54,650 nucleotides of DNA from Candidatus Brachybacterium merdavium (GTDB lineage: Bacteria > Actinomycetota > Actinomycetes > Actinomycetales > Dermabacteraceae). The stretch covers positions 1-54,650 of the forward strand of contig DWZH01000029.1 in NCBI GenBank assembly GCA_019118275.1, read 5' to 3'. Below the pieces are notes generated by a model, which had not been told where the DNA came from, did no database searches, and saw nothing but the letters and a program-made list of their open reading frames with translations. Position numbers and translations under genes: made by a program. This document shows, one piece after another, positions 33,322-43,380 of the stretch (position 1 is the stretch's first letter; the number at the start of each line of letters is the position of its first letter).

Positions 33322-33469
33322 CCGGCCCGGCGCCTGGCTCTGTGCCCGGCCCGGCGCCCGGCGTTGGACTGCGAGTGCAGTCTGCCTGCTCGGCGACTCG
33401 AAGGGACCCGTCCCCCTGATAACCCGACGCGACGCGCAGGGAGGGCGGCGACCGGGAGGCCCGGCCGCC

Positions 33470-34045
33470 TCAGCAGTCGGCGCCGAGCCCCCGCAGCACG
33501 AAGCGCTCCAGCGCGGGCCGGGAGAAGCGCCGGGCGGTCGATCCGACCAGCAGCGCATTGATGATCCGCACGGTCGAGTCGACGTCCAGGTCGGATGCGA
33601 AGTCCCCGGAGGCCACACCCTCGCGCACGATCTGACGCAGCACGTCCTCGATCATCACCACGTGCTCACGCATCCGCGAGGCCGTCTCCTCGGTCAACGA
33701 GTTGCGGCTCATCGAGTGGGGCATGTGGAAACTGACCGTGAGATCGAGCTGGGTGCGCACGTACGCCGCCACGGCCTCCCGCGGCGAGGCCGCACCATCG
33801 ATCCCGGCCTTGAGCTGGGAGATGTAGTCAGCGGTCTCATGGATCGCGTACTCGACCAGGAGCGTGTCCTTGTCGGGGAAATGGTTGTACATCGCCGTGC
33901 GCCCGACCTCGGCAGCCCCGGCGATGGCAGAAAAGGTGATCGACTCGAAATCCTGGGTCTCCAGCAGCTTGTCGAGCGCGGAGAAGATCTTCACGCGCGT
34001 GCGCTCACGGTGCTCCTCGAGCGACCCTCCGATGATCTTGGGCAT
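33470..34045 (-). CDS. TetR/AcrR family transcriptional regulator
   Basis: 191 residues. The N-terminal HTH is clear: RVKIFSALDKLLETQDFESI, then TFSAIAGAAEVGRTAMYNHFPDKDTLL, and the start MPKIIGGSLEEHRERTR is characteristic of an actinobacterial TetR subgroup. The C-terminal ligand domain is all-helical and unassigned. No divergent target gene lies next to it; the neighbours are the pyrophosphatase-like gene, which converges on it, and tRNA-Gly. Autoregulation is possible through the CATTG...CAATG half-sites around its promoter. A 12-codon longer start exists but lacks family resemblance. Confidence 0.9.
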   Translation of the reverse strand: MPKIIGGSLEEHRERTRVKIFSALDKLLETQDFESITFSAIAGAAEVGRTAMYNHFPDKDTLLVEYAIHETADYISQLKAGIDGAASPREAVAAYVRTQLDLTVSFHMPHSMSRNSLTEETASRMREHVVMIEDVLRQIVREGVASGDFASDLDVDSTVRIINALLVGSTARRFSRPALERFVLRGLGADC

Positions 34046-34050
34046 GCCGC

Positions 34051-34081
34051 ATTGTTGCACCTCGGCAAAGCCTTCGGGCAA
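34051..34081 (-). promoter_or_regulatory. Candidate promoter of the TetR gene
   Basis: On the minus strand TTGCCC (-35), 19 nt, AACAAT (-10), then 5 nt to the ATG. The outer ends form an inverted CATTG/CAATG pair that might bind the regulator itself. From here to 34311 I see no gene. Confidence 0.35.
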
Positions 34082-34311
34082 TGGTCGCGCGAGCCGGTGA
34101 GCTGGGCTACTCGAGGACGGCCCTCCACGACACCGGCTCGGAGGACGAGTCCGACGAGGTGAGGGGCGCGGCAGGCCGACCAGAAGAGAGGTGGCGGATC
34201 GCAGTGCCGGAGCCGGCGGCGTCGCGCCCGGCCTGAGCCGTCGCCGTCGTATGTGGTCCGGCGCCGTCGGCCCCTGGATCTGCCGGCCGGACCGCTCCCG
34301 CCGGGAATGAC

Positions 34312-34340
34312 GAAACCCCAGGTCTGTGACCTGGGGTTTC
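34312..34340 (-). terminator. Terminator of tRNA-Gly
   Basis: GAAACCCCAGGTC, a 3-nt loop and its perfect 13-bp complement lie 7 nt after the tRNA 3' end, followed on the minus strand by a T-containing GTCATT. The hairpin is symmetrical and could act in both directions. Confidence 0.8.
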
Positions 34341-34347
34341 CATCTCG

Positions 34348-34418
34348 AGCGGGTGACGGGAATCGAACCCGCGCTGTCAGCTTGGGAAGCTGAAGTTCTA
34401 CCATTGAACTACACCCGC
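34348..34418 (-). tRNA. tRNA-Gly (anticodon CCC)
   Basis: A full cloverleaf: 7-bp acceptor GCGGGTG/CACCCGC, D arm with GTTCAATGGTAGAAC, anticodon stem TCAGC/GCTGA around loop TTCCCAA (anticodon CCC), and a T-arm with GGTTCGATTCC. The discriminator base is U, as expected for bacterial tRNA-Gly. CCA is not encoded. Confidence 0.95.
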
Positions 34419-34492
34419 GTACGTGTCCGCGGTGCCTGCGCCCTTGAGGCCGGCACCTCCGGGACGCCTCGACGCCCGGGGGAACGACGACC

Positions 34493-34522
34493 AGCATACC
34501 TCCTGTCGCCCGGCCGTGCGAA
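34493..34522 (-). promoter_or_regulatory. Candidate promoter of tRNA-Gly
   Basis: On the minus strand TTCGCA (-35), 18 nt, TATGCT (-10). The transcript would start about 68 nt before the mature tRNA. The rest of the gap to dcd holds no gene. Confidence 0.45.
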
Positions 34523-34662
34523 CCGGCGGGGACCGGGCCAAGCCACTGCAATGCCCCGGGCCGAACCCACCGCGACGCACGAGCCGCGCCCGGCGCCGCA
34601 CCGGCCGGACGCCGCCGCGCCGTACCGGACAGGACCACCTGTCGCCCCCGGGGGAGGCCAGC

Positions 34663-34668
34663 TAGGCT
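34663..34668 (+). promoter_or_regulatory. Candidate -10 box, leaderless start of dcd
   Basis: TAGGCT followed by 7 nt and the GTG start. No Shine-Dalgarno sequence lies between, and the -35 is unclear. Confidence 0.45.
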
Positions 34669-34675
34669 GGGCGCC

Positions 34676-35272
34676 GTGCTGCTGAGCGATCGAGACATCC
34701 GGGCCCAGGTCGATGCCGGACGAGTGGGCCTCGAGCCCTTCGACGCCCAGATGATCCAGCCCGCCTCCGTGGATGTGCGCCTGGACCGCTACTTCCGGCT
34801 CTTCGACAACCACAAGTACGCCATGATCGACCCCGCCACCGAGCAGGCCGACCTCACTCGCGAGGTCCAGGTCGACCCCGAGGAGCCGTACATGCTCCAC
34901 CCGGGCGAGTTCGTGCTCGCCTCCACCTACGAGCAGATCACGCTGCCCGACGACGTCGCCGCTCGGCTGGAGGGCAAGAGCTCCCTGGGGCGCCTGGGCC
35001 TGCTGACCCACTCCACGGCCGGTTTCATCGACCCCGGGTTCTCCGGGCACATCACCCTGGAGCTGTCGAACATGGCGACCCTCCCGGTGGCGCTGTGGCC
35101 CGGCATGAAGATCGGTCAGCTGTGCTTCTTCCAGCTCTCCAGCATCTCCGAGAACCCCTATGGCAGCGCCGGCAACCTCAATCGCTATCTCGGGCAGCGT
35201 GGCCCCACCGCCTCCCGCTCGGCCCTGAACTTCCACCGCACCCGGATCCCCGTGGACGGTGACCCCCGGTGA
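34676..35272 (+). CDS. dcd: dCTP deaminase (DCD-DUT type)
   Basis: A 198-residue trimeric dUTPase-fold enzyme. Conserved parts are [33 protein letters not shown], the nucleotide-binding [14 protein letters not shown], and [21 protein letters not shown] with the catalytic Glu, ending in the [10 protein letters not shown] tail that closes on the nucleotide. Actinobacterial members convert dCTP straight to dUMP (deaminase plus dUTPase activity), which is the likely activity here. The GTG start appears leaderless and leads immediately into LLSDRDIR, the usual N-terminus. The next gene starts 20 nt after the stop. Confidence 0.93.
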   Translation: MLLSDRDIRAQVDAGRVGLEPFDAQMIQPASVDVRLDRYFRLFDNHKYAMIDPATEQADLTREVQVDPEEPYMLHPGEFVLASTYEQITLPDDVAARLEGKSSLGRLGLLTHSTAGFIDPGFSGHITLELSNMATLPVALWPGMKIGQLCFFQLSSISENPYGSAGNLNRYLGQRGPTASRSALNFHRTRIPVDGDPR

Positions 35273-35292
35273 GAACCCCCGCGAAGGACACA

Positions 35293-36150
35293 GTGACCGA
35301 CCAGATCATCACCCCCGCCGACCGTACCGACCCCACCCCGCCCGAAACCGGCGCCGCCCGCACCACGCACCGGCTGCAGCTGCCGCGCGACACCGCCCCG
35401 GCCGACGTCCTGACCATGGTGGGCAACGTGCGCCCGGACGCCGAGCTGCGTGAGGACGGCGGCATCGAGATCGGCGATGACGCCCGGCTGCTTCCCGACA
35501 CCGGCCCCCGTGGCGCCGGCCGCTGGACGCTGGACACCCCGCGCGAGCGCGAGCTGCCCGCTCCCGAGGGGCTGGGGGACTCCCACGGCTACGGCCGCGC
35601 CTTCCCCGACGGCATCCCCTTCGGCGCGGAACGACGGGCACTGGACCTGACCTGGTCGCTGGGCCGGCGCCTGTACGGGGCCGTGGTCACCGATTCCGGG
35701 TCCCGACTGGAACCGCACCCCTTCCACGTGCGGGACCTGACCGTGGTCAGCCCCCATGCCCTGGCCCCGGAATCGCTCGCGCAGCTGCTGGCGCCCCTGG
35801 AGCCCGACGCCGAGCTCGACCAAGTCCCCGAGGGCACCCCGCGCAACGGGTACAGCGTGACCGTTCCGCTCGAGGGCGAGGAGGAGATCTCACTGCGGGT
35901 GGGCCGTTCCTCCCGCCCCACGGCGCTGGCCAGGCTCAGCTGGATCGACGGCGCCGCGGACTACCACCTGGTGCATCTGCCGGCCGATGAGGAGGAGGAC
36001 GCGCTGGAGGCCCCGGACGCCGAGACCTCCCAGCGCTGGTCCCAGGTCTACCGGCGCATCGGCTTGATCGCAGGGCTGCTGGTGGAGACGGTCGGCGGCT
36101 ACGTCGTGGATCTCGAGGGCTTCCTGGTCGACCCCGCCGATCTGGCCTGA
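35293..36150 (+). CDS. Hypothetical protein following dcd
   Basis: 285 residues that I do not recognise. It is soluble, acidic, with no signal peptide or membrane segment. The N-terminal 100 residues are Asp/Pro/Arg-rich and probably partly disordered; residues 100-285 are better conserved in character, with GYGRAFPDGIPFGAERRALDLTWSLGRRL, and a hydrophobic C-terminal helix-strand (LIAGLLVETVGGYVVDLEGFLVDP). The GTG start has GAAGGA 4 nt upstream; a GTG eight codons earlier overlaps the dcd stop. The position suggests co-transcription with dcd, but no function follows from this. Codon use resembles the neighbours, supporting a real gene. Confidence 0.7.
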   Translation: MTDQIITPADRTDPTPPETGAARTTHRLQLPRDTAPADVLTMVGNVRPDAELREDGGIEIGDDARLLPDTGPRGAGRWTLDTPRERELPAPEGLGDSHGYGRAFPDGIPFGAERRALDLTWSLGRRLYGAVVTDSGSRLEPHPFHVRDLTVVSPHALAPESLAQLLAPLEPDAELDQVPEGTPRNGYSVTVPLEGEEEISLRVGRSSRPTALARLSWIDGAADYHLVHLPADEEEDALEAPDAETSQRWSQVYRRIGLIAGLLVETVGGYVVDLEGFLVDPADLA

Positions 36151-36184
36151 GCCGCACCGCGCCCGGTCGCGCAGGGCCGCAGAG

Positions 36185-37552
36185 TCAGGCGTTCGCCGCG
36201 CGTCCGGCCGCACCGAGCTTGATGGGCAGGAAGGCCAGCAGGCCCAGCGCCATCACCAGCACGATGCCCAGGATCCCGGCCCGCGTGTCCGAGGCGATCC
36301 ACACCACCAGCGCGAAGGCACCTGTGCCCAAGAAGCCCAGGGCCCGCCCGGTGGTCGCATACAGCCCGAAGTTCTCGGTCTCGCGCCCCGGACGGGACAG
36401 GCGGGTCAGCAGGTTCCGCGAGGCCGACTGCACGGGTCCGACGAACAGGCAGATCGCCAGACCCGCCGCCCAGAACACCGCCACGGAACCGAAGAACAGC
36501 ACCACCAGGCCCAGCACGATGATCCCCAGACAGCCGGCGATGATCACCGGTCGGGGACCGACCTTGTCGTCGACGCGCCCGCCCAGGAACACCCCGAAGC
36601 CGGCCACGAGGTTCGCGGCGATGCCGAACATGATGATCCCGACCGTCGAGAAGCCGTAGGCGTTGGCGGCGAGCACCCCGGCGATCGAGAACACCGCCCC
36701 CAGCCCGTCGCGATAGATCGCCGAGGCCACCAGGTACTGCAGCATGACCGGCTCCTCCCGGAAGGCCCGGATCACGCGTTTGACGATGCTCACGTACCCC
36801 TGCCAGGGGTTCCATCTCAGATCGGGATCGGTGGCCGGGTGCCGAGGGGCCCACAGCATCAGGGGCAGGGTGCCGATCAGGATCCAGATCGCCACGAAGA
36901 TCGGGATCGCGCGCAGGTTCCAGCCGTCGTCGCCGGTGATCCCCAGGATCCCGGTGCCGGGCATCACGAACAGCACCAGCACCATGCCCAGGCACACGAT
37001 CGAGCCCCAGTAGCCCACCGCCCAGGCCGTCCCGGACACGCGCCCGCGGTTGGCGGGGGTGGAGATCTCCGGCAGCACGGAGTTGACGAACACCCCGGCG
37101 AGCTCGCTGAACACCACCGCCAGGGCGATCAGGATCGCACCCAGCAGCAGATAGTCGGAATCCAACGCCACCAGCGGCATCAGGGCGATCACCACGATGG
37201 TGGCGATGGTGGTGATGCGCAGCAGGGCGTTGCGGGCACCACCTCGGTCGGCGAGGTTTCCCAGCAGCGGGGCCAGCAGCGCGACTGCGACCGCGCCGAT
37301 GGACTGCCAGGTGGTCAGCACCTGCGAGCCGTGGTCCTGGGCCGCCTTGACGGCCTCCCCACCGACCGCGCCCTCGGACGCGACCGCGCTGGCGACATAG
37401 GTCGCGAACACGAAGGTGAGGATCACGGAGTTGAAGGCCGACATCCCCCCGTCCCACAGGGCGAAGGAGGCGACGGCCCGGCGCAGCGAGCGACGGTCCA
37501 GGTGGGGCGGGGCGGAAGACGCTGGGGACGGGGGGTCCGAGGTGACGGCCAT
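36185..37552 (-). CDS. UMF1-family MFS transporter
   Basis: A 455-residue, 12-helix major facilitator. The N-terminus SFALWDGGMSAFNSVILTFVFATYV (split by conserved W-D-x-x) and the early extracellular stretch QVLTTWQSIGAVAVALLAPLLG, then NLADRGGARN, are the pattern of the Atg22-like UMF1 group. SELAGVFVNSVLPEIS and VGPVQSASRNLLTRLSRPGRETENFGLYATTGRALGFLG (in pieces) are strongly typical of it. UMF1 members are thought to export amino acids or related compounds, but the substrate is unknown. It converges on the unknown gene after dcd and diverges from the Mrp operon. Confidence 0.88.
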   Translation of the reverse strand: MAVTSDPPSPASSAPPHLDRRSLRRAVASFALWDGGMSAFNSVILTFVFATYVASAVASEGAVGGEAVKAAQDHGSQVLTTWQSIGAVAVALLAPLLGNLADRGGARNALLRITTIATIVVIALMPLVALDSDYLLLGAILIALAVVFSELAGVFVNSVLPEISTPANRGRVSGTAWAVGYWGSIVCLGMVLVLFVMPGTGILGITGDDGWNLRAIPIFVAIWILIGTLPLMLWAPRHPATDPDLRWNPWQGYVSIVKRVIRAFREEPVMLQYLVASAIYRDGLGAVFSIAGVLAANAYGFSTVGIIMFGIAANLVAGFGVFLGGRVDDKVGPRPVIIAGCLGIIVLGLVVLFFGSVAVFWAAGLAICLFVGPVQSASRNLLTRLSRPGRETENFGLYATTGRALGFLGTGAFALVVWIASDTRAGILGIVLVMALGLLAFLPIKLGAAGRAANA

Positions 37553-37558
37553 GCTCTC

Positions 37559-37564
37559 ACTCTA
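37559..37564 (-). promoter_or_regulatory. Candidate -10 box, leaderless start of the UMF1 gene
   Basis: TAGAGT on the minus strand, then 6 nt and the ATG. No -35 assigned. Confidence 0.4.
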
Positions 37565-37633
37565 CGGAGGAGCGCCGGGGGGACATCTCCCACAGCCGCT
37601 GACTGATCTTCAGGAAAGCCTTCACCACTCCCG

Positions 37634-37639
37634 TAGAAT
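37634..37639 (+). promoter_or_regulatory. Candidate -10 box of the Mrp operon
   Basis: TAGAAT, 46 nt before the mrpA ATG, would give a leader of about 40 nt that contains the GGAGA ribosome site. TTCAGG near 37609 is a poor -35. Confidence 0.4.
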
Positions 37640-37684
37640 ACCCGAGGCCCCTTCCCCGCCCCGGACCCCATGGACGGAGACCGT

Positions 37685-40621
37685 ATGTACACGATGCTCC
37701 TCGCCCATCTGGTGGCCGCTCTGGTGGGGCCGGTCCTGGTTCGGGCGATGGGCCGCAATGCGTTCTTCCTCCTGGCGCTGGCCCCCGGAGCATCCACGGT
37801 CTGGCTGGCCACCCTCGATCCCGGGGCACTGGCCGAGACCCCGCTCGAGGTCTCGGTCCCCTGGATCCCCATCTTCGGCATCGACCTGGCCTTCCGCCTG
37901 GACACCCTGAGCTGGGTGATGGCGATGATCGCCACCGGCATCGGGGCGATCGTGCTGCTGTACTGCGCACGCTACTTCCAGGACACCGAACCGGGGCTGG
38001 GACGCTTCGCCGGTGTGCTGACCGCCTTCGCGGGCGCGATGATCGGGCTGGTCCTGGCCGACGACGTGATGGTGCTCTACACCTTCTGGGAGCTGACCAC
38101 CGTCTTCTCCTACCTGTTGATCGGCCATTACCAGGACAAGCAGTCCTCACGCCGGGCAGCGATGAACGCGCTGATCTCCACCACCGCCGGAGGACTGGCG
38201 ATGCTGGTGGGGCTGCTGATGTTCGCCCACGCGGCGGGCTCCATGCTGCTGTCGGACATCATGGCCTCCGGCATCTGGGCCGACGCCGACCCCTACCTGA
38301 TCGTCGCGATGCTGCTGGTGCTGGCCGGGGCGATGACGAAGTCCGCGCTGGTGCCCACCCACTTCTGGCTGCCCGGTGCCATGGCCGCCCCCACCCCGGT
38401 CTCCGCGTACCTGCACGCCGCCGCGATGGTCAAGGCCGGTGTGTACCTGATCCTGCGGATGGCTCCGGCGCTGACCCACATGGAGACCATCAGCGTGCTG
38501 ATCGCCGTCTTCGGGGCGGCCACGATGCTGCTGGGCGGCTGGCGGGCCCTGCGCCAGACCGACATCAAACTGCTGCTCGCCTACGGCACCGTCTCCCAGC
38601 TCGGGTTCCTGTCCGCCGTGGCGGGGCTGGCCACCCATGATGCGCTGCTGGCAGGGCTGGCGATGCTGATCGCCCACTCCTTGTTCAAGGCCCCGCTGTT
38701 CATGGTCGTGGGCGTCATCGACAAGAAGTTCGGCACCCGTGACCTGCGGGTGCTGTCGGGGGTGTGGAAGGTCGCCCCGGTGGTGACCGTGATCGGGCTG
38801 ATCTCGGCCGCGTCCATGGCGGCGGTCCCGCCGCTGTTCGGCTTCGTCGCCAAGGAGTCGCTGTACACCGCGCTGTGGTACGGCGGCGGCTGGCAGCGGA
38901 TCATCCTGTTCATCCTGGTGGCGGGCTCCGTCCTGACGGTGGCCTACTCCTGGCGGTTCGCGGCCGGCGCGTTCGGGACGGCCCCCGGCGCCCCACCCGT
39001 GGAGAAGCCCGCGATCTCGGTGCTGTTCTGGCTGCCGCCGGCCGTCGTGGCGGCCGGTTCCGTGGCGCTGCCCGTGGTCGCCGCTCCGGTCGAGGAGATC
39101 CTGCGCGGCTTCTCCGGGATCATGCCCGAGACGAACGGCGGCGCCACCGAGCTGGTGGTGGTCCCGCACGTGGGCGTGCCGCTGCTGTTGTCGGCCCTGA
39201 CCCTGGCTCTGGGTGCTGTGCTGTGCGTGCTGGCCCGGCCGTTCGCGAAGCTGCAGCGCACGATCTCCCCGCAGACCTGGGGTCGGGAGGCCCTGCAGGA
39301 GTGGACCGACTCCGAACGGCTGTTCCGCCGCATCATGCGCGGCCTGGACGCCCTGGCGGTCGTGGTCACCCCGCTCTTCCAGCGCGGTTCGCTGCCCTAC
39401 ACCCTGGGCATGATGCTGCTGGTCCTGATCGGCCTGACCGTGCCGGTGGCCCTGACCCAGACGCCGGTGCCGACCAACCTGGTGCTCTTCGAACATCCCG
39501 TCGAGCTGCTGGTGCTGCCGGTCGCGGCGCTGGCGGCGGTGGGGGCGGCACGCTCCCGCCGGCGCCTGCGCGCGGTGTTCCTGATCTCGGTCACGGGCTA
39601 CGTGGTGGCGCTGCTGTTCCTGGTCGCCGGTGCCCCCGACGTGGCGACCACGCAGGTGCTGGTGGAGACCGCGATGACCGTGGTGCTGGTGCTGGTGCTG
39701 CGGCGCCTGCCCATCCACTTCTCCCGTCGGCCCCTGCGCATCGGGGCCTGGGGCCGCTGGGGGATCGCCATCTCGACCGCCGTGGTGCTGTGCGGCACCG
39801 CGCTGTACGCGGCCGACGCCCGCTACCGCGAGGCCCTGGGGCGCGGCCTGATCGAACCCGCCTACGAGGTCGGCGGCGGCCACAACGTGGTCAACGTGAC
39901 CCTGGTCGACGCCCGTGTCTGGGACACCCTCGGGGAGATCTCGGTGCTGCTGGTGGTCGCCACGGGCGTGGCCTCCCTGATCTTCGTCACCCGTCGCGAA
40001 CAGAGCATCTCCCGCGTGCGTGACCTGGACGAGGGTGTCTCCATCTGGCACCGCCGGCCCGACACCGACCTGCCTAAGAACGTGCTGGACTTCGACGCCC
40101 GGCCCGATGACGTCGCCGGCGGCAACCGATGGCGCACCTGGCTGTCGGCGGGCCTGACCCTGGCTCCCGAACGGCGCATGGTGATCCTCGAGGTCGTCAC
40201 CCGCATCGCCTTCCCCCTGATGATGACGTTCTCGCTGTTCCTGCTGATGGCCGGGCACAACGAGCCCGGGGGCGGCTTCGTCGGTGGCCTGGTCGCCGGC
40301 CTCGCCCTGGTGCTGCGCTACCTCGCCGGCGGACGCTACGAGCTGTCCGAGGCCGCACCGGTCCAGGCGGGCTTCGTGCTCGGTTCGGGGATGGTCATCG
40401 CCGTCACCGCCGGCGTGCTGCCGTTGCTGTTCGGCGGAACCGTCTTCGCCAGCGCTACCCCCGTCCTGCACGTGCCGCTGCTCGGGGAGCTGCACTTCCC
40501 CAGTGCCCTGCTCTTCGATTTCGGCGTCTACCTGGTCGTGGTCGGCGTGATGCTCGACTTCCTGCGCTCCCTGGGCGCCCAGATCGATCAGCAACAGGAG
40601 GCGGAATCCGATGCACGTTAG
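37685..40621 (+). CDS. mrpA: Na+/H+ antiporter MrpA-MrpB fusion
   Basis: 978 residues. The first 750 or so are MrpA, homologous to complex I Nuo[18 protein letters not shown], then [21 protein letters not shown] with conserved Lys and His, [18 protein letters not shown], and [14 protein letters not shown]. After the MrpA C-terminal [18 protein letters not shown] region comes a complete MrpB domain: [39 protein letters not shown], and [23 protein letters not shown] fusion is usual in Actinobacteria. The Mrp complex exchanges cytoplasmic Na+ for H+ and supports pH and salt tolerance. GGAG lies 5 nt before the ATG; an ATG five codons earlier is less likely. Confidence 0.95.
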   Translation: MYTMLLAHLVAALVGPVLVRAMGRNAFFLLALAPGASTVWLATLDPGALAETPLEVSVPWIPIFGIDLAFRLDTLSWVMAMIATGIGAIVLLYCARYFQDTEPGLGRFAGVLTAFAGAMIGLVLADDVMVLYTFWELTTVFSYLLIGHYQDKQSSRRAAMNALISTTAGGLAMLVGLLMFAHAAGSMLLSDIMASGIWADADPYLIVAMLLVLAGAMTKSALVPTHFWLPGAMAAPTPVSAYLHAAAMVKAGVYLILRMAPALTHMETISVLIAVFGAATMLLGGWRALRQTDIKLLLAYGTVSQLGFLSAVAGLATHDALLAGLAMLIAHSLFKAPLFMVVGVIDKKFGTRDLRVLSGVWKVAPVVTVIGLISAASMAAVPPLFGFVAKESLYTALWYGGGWQRIILFILVAGSVLTVAYSWRFAAGAFGTAPGAPPVEKPAISVLFWLPPAVVAAGSVALPVVAAPVEEILRGFSGIMPETNGGATELVVVPHVGVPLLLSALTLALGAVLCVLARPFAKLQRTISPQTWGREALQEWTDSERLFRRIMRGLDALAVVVTPLFQRGSLPYTLGMMLLVLIGLTVPVALTQTPVPTNLVLFEHPVELLVLPVAALAAVGAARSRRRLRAVFLISVTGYVVALLFLVAGAPDVATTQVLVETAMTVVLVLVLRRLPIHFSRRPLRIGAWGRWGIAISTAVVLCGTALYAADARYREALGRGLIEPAYEVGGGHNVVNVTLVDARVWDTLGEISVLLVVATGVASLIFVTRREQSISRVRDLDEGVSIWHRRPDTDLPKNVLDFDARPDDVAGGNRWRTWLSAGLTLAPERRMVILEVVTRIAFPLMMTFSLFLLMAGHNEPGGGFVGGLVAGLALVLRYLAGGRYELSEAAPVQAGFVLGSGMVIAVTAGVLPLLFGGTVFASATPVLHVPLLGELHFPSALLFDFGVYLVVVGVMLDFLRSLGAQIDQQQEAESDAR

Positions 40622-41288
40622 TCTCGCCCTGCTGCTGACCGCCGGCGTCCTGATCGCCTGCGGCGTGTACCTGTTCCTCGAGCGGACCCTGACCCGCATC
40701 GTGCTGGGCTTCGTGATGCTCGGAAACGGGGTCAACCTGCTGTTCATCATCGCGGCGGGCCCGCTCGGCACACCCCCCTTCGAGGGCAGCGACGATCCCG
40801 ACTCGATGACCGACCCCTTGCCGTTCGCGATGGTGCTGACCGCCATCGTGATCTCCCTGGGCGTGACCGCCCTGGTCACCGCCTTGGCCTACCGGGCCTG
40901 GCAGCTGTTCGGCCACGACGAGGTCCCCGATGACGTCGAGGACCGCCGCGTGCTGCGCCGCAGCCGCCGCCGGACCGAGGACTCCGAGCAACTGCCCTGG
41001 TCGCAGGCCCTGACGGAGGAGATCCGGCGGGGAGCGCTGATGCACTCCCAGGGATTCACCCCGGCCGAGGAGGACGATGAGCTCGGCTCGGACCTCTCCA
41101 GCGCCGAGGACGTCCCGCCCGACCACACGGAGGCCGACGAGGGGGAACCCGGGCCGGAGCGCAGGAGACGGCGCCCCCGGACCGCCCCGGGGCGGGGCGA
41201 GCGCGACTCGCACGCCGCCGACGCCCCGGGGGCCGGCCCGGCCACGGAGATCGACCAGGAGCACGCCGAGGGCGAGGAGGAGACCTGA
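40611..41288 (+). CDS. mrpC: Na+/H+ antiporter MrpC with extended C-terminal tail
   Basis: 225 residues, about double the usual MrpC/NuoK length. Three helices in the first 100 residues carry [25 protein letters not shown] and [20 protein letters not shown], both typical. The remaining 120 residues are a hydrophilic cytoplasmic tail, first basic ([14 protein letters not shown]), then acidic, ending [13 protein letters not shown]. The start overlaps the mrpA end by 11 nt, with CAGGAGG about 10 nt upstream. It is an essential membrane subunit of the Mrp complex; the tail's role is unknown. Confidence 0.93.
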   Translation: MHVSLALLLTAGVLIACGVYLFLERTLTRIVLGFVMLGNGVNLLFIIAAGPLGTPPFEGSDDPDSMTDPLPFAMVLTAIVISLGVTALVTALAYRAWQLFGHDEVPDDVEDRRVLRRSRRRTEDSEQLPWSQALTEEIRRGALMHSQGFTPAEEDDELGSDLSSAEDVPPDHTEADEGEPGPERRRRRPRTAPGRGERDSHAADAPGAGPATEIDQEHAEGEEET

Positions 41289-41290
41289 GC

Positions 41291-42847
41291 ATGGAACTGC
41301 TGCTCGCCCTCCCGGTGCTGCTGCCCCTGGGCGGCGCCGGCATCACGCTGCTGATGCGCCACTACGCGCGCATCCAGCTCTGGATGGCGATCCTGACCCT
41401 GGTGGCGATCTTCACCGTCGCACTGATCCTGGGGTACCACGTCACCCAGGAGGGCGTGCTGGTCCTGCAGATCGGGAACTGGACCCCCCAGCTGGGGATC
41501 GTGCTGGTCGCGGACCGGCTCACCGCCTTGATGCTGGTGGTCTCCAACTTCGTGACGCTCTCGGTGCTGATCTACTCCAGTGCGCAGACGGTCAGCGAGA
41601 ACTCCGCCCGCACCCCGGTGGCCATCTACCACCCCACCTACCTGGGCCTGGTCGCGGGCGTGTCCATGGCCTTCCTCGCGGGCGACCTGTTCAACCTCTA
41701 CGTCGGCTTCGAGCTGCTGTTGGCGGCGAGCTACGTGCTGCTGACCCTCGGCGGCTCCGCCAGCCGGATCCGCGCCGCCACCACCTACGTCATCGTCTCC
41801 CTGCTCAGCTCGGTGGTGTTCCTGGCCGGGGTGGCGGCCGTGTACGCCGCGACCGGCACCGTGAATCTGGCTGAGCTGGCCGTGCGCCTGGACGGGCTCG
41901 ACTCCGGCACCCGCATGGTGCTCGAACTGGTGCTGCTGGTCGCCTTCGCGATCAAGGCCGCGATCTTCCCGCTCAGCGCCTGGCTGCCCGACTCCTACCC
42001 GACCGCCCCCGCGCCGGTCACCGCCGTGTTCGCCGGCCTGCTGACCAAGGTCGGGATCTACGCGATTCTGCGCCTGGAGACCCTGCTGTTCCCGGCCTCC
42101 CAGATCTCCAACCTGCTGTTGGCCGCCGCGGCGCTGAGCCTGATCATCGGGATCCTGGGCGCGGTCGCGCAGGTCGATCTGAAGCGAGTGCTGTCCTTCA
42201 CCCTGGTCTCGCACATGGGGTACATGCTGTTCGGCATCGGGATGAGCTCGCAGCTGGGCATGGCCGCCACGATCTTCTACGTCGCCCACCACATCACCGT
42301 TCAGTCCACCCTGTTCCTGGCCGCCGGCCTGATCGAGCACCGCGGCGGCACCACCAACCTGATCCGCCTGGGGGGATTGGCCAAGCTCGCCCCGCTGATC
42401 GCGATCCTGTTCTTCGTCCCGGCCATGAACCTCGCCGGGATCCCGCCGTTCTCCGGCTTCATCGGCAAGGTCGGGCTGATCGAGGCGGGCGTGGAGTACT
42501 CCACGACCGCCGGCTGGATCCTCATCGGGGCCAGTGTCGTCACCAGCCTGCTGACCCTGTACGCGATCGCCAAGATCTGGAACCGGGCCTTCTGGCAGGA
42601 ACCCGGCCAGGAGATGTTCGACAACGAACGGCCCACCCCGAAGGTGATGTCCGGGGCGACCGCGGCCATGATCGCCTTCTCCCTGGTGCTGACCGTGGCG
42701 GCCGGCCCGATCATGACCTACGCCGATGAAGCCGCGCAGTCCGTGCTCGAGCGCACCCCCTACGTCGGCGCGGTCCTCGATGACGAGGCTGCCGGTGACC
42801 TGGTCTACCGCATCGACGAGGAGGGGCAGAAGGTGGAGGAGCGATGA
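41291..42847 (+). CDS. mrpD: Na+/H+ antiporter MrpD
   Basis: 518 residues and about 14 helices, homologous to complex I NuoM/N. Conserved signatures are FNLYVGFELLLAASYVLLTLGG with the membrane Glu, FAIKAAIFPLSAWLPDSYPTAPAPVTAVFAGLLTK (in pieces) with the key Lys and Pro residues, and PPFSGFIGKVGLIEAG. It is one of the two proton-path subunits. The start is 2 nt after mrpC and the end overlaps mrpE (ATGA). Confidence 0.95.
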   Translation: MELLLALPVLLPLGGAGITLLMRHYARIQLWMAILTLVAIFTVALILGYHVTQEGVLVLQIGNWTPQLGIVLVADRLTALMLVVSNFVTLSVLIYSSAQTVSENSARTPVAIYHPTYLGLVAGVSMAFLAGDLFNLYVGFELLLAASYVLLTLGGSASRIRAATTYVIVSLLSSVVFLAGVAAVYAATGTVNLAELAVRLDGLDSGTRMVLELVLLVAFAIKAAIFPLSAWLPDSYPTAPAPVTAVFAGLLTKVGIYAILRLETLLFPASQISNLLLAAAALSLIIGILGAVAQVDLKRVLSFTLVSHMGYMLFGIGMSSQLGMAATIFYVAHHITVQSTLFLAAGLIEHRGGTTNLIRLGGLAKLAPLIAILFFVPAMNLAGIPPFSGFIGKVGLIEAGVEYSTTAGWILIGASVVTSLLTLYAIAKIWNRAFWQEPGQEMFDNERPTPKVMSGATAAMIAFSLVLTVAAGPIMTYADEAAQSVLERTPYVGAVLDDEAAGDLVYRIDEEGQKVEER

Positions 42848-43380
42848 GACGCCGACTGCAGGAACTGCCCCACAACCTCGTGTGGCTGCTGGGCGCCGTG
42901 GCGTTCTGGTGCCTGCTGTGGGGCGGCGTGGACCTGAAGAACATCCTGGGCGGCCTGCTGGCCGCGATCCTGGTGTTCGTGCTGTTCCCGATGCCGCCCA
43001 TGGGCCATGAGCTCACGCTGCGACCGTTGCGCTTCGCCTACTTCCTCGCACACTTCGTGTTCGACCTGGTCCGATCCGCGATCGAAGTGGGCTGGTGGGC
43101 GATCCGGCCCGCCCCGCAGCCGCCCAGCTCGGTGGTGGCGGTGAAGATGTCCTCCCGCTCGGACTTCTTCCTCACCGGCACGGGGATCCTGTGCACCCTG
43201 ATCCCCGGCTCCGTGGTGGTCGAAGCGCAGCGCGCCACCGGCACGATCTTCCTGCACGTGATCGGGGCCGGCACGCCCGAGGAGGTCGAGCTCGCACGTC
43301 AACGCTCCGTGGAGCAGGAGCACCGGCTGCTGTGGGCGATCGGGCGCCGCGAGCTGCTCGAGGAGGCCGGACTGCTATGA
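42844..43380 (+). CDS. mrpE: Na+/H+ antiporter MrpE
   Basis: 178 residues. Two or three N-terminal helices carry WLLGAVAFWCLLWGGVDLKN and LAAILVFVLFPMPP. FAYFLAHFVFDLVRSAIEVGWWAIRP is the central family segment. A soluble C-terminal part follows, with LTGTGILCTLIPGSVVVEAQ, which matches the usual LA.sITLTPGT region. Starts and ends in ATGA overlaps with mrpD and mrpF. The lone cysteine in place of the usual Thr/Ser near LCTLIPGS is a small variation. Confidence 0.92.
   Translation: MRRRLQELPHNLVWLLGAVAFWCLLWGGVDLKNILGGLLAAILVFVLFPMPPMGHELTLRPLRFAYFLAHFVFDLVRSAIEVGWWAIRPAPQPPSSVVAVKMSSRSDFFLTGTGILCTLIPGSVVVEAQRATGTIFLHVIGAGTPEEVELARQRSVEQEHRLLWAIGRRELLEEAGLL

Noticed and set aside
38147..40879. 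A roughly 910-codon open frame antisense to mrpA-B
   Set aside because: Its translation is low-complexity Gln/Gly/His/Arg with no fold, and the opposite strand encodes a clear MrpA-MrpB. Long antisense frames are expected at this G+C content; the same applies to those at 9753-12017, 12265-14184 and 21624-23870.
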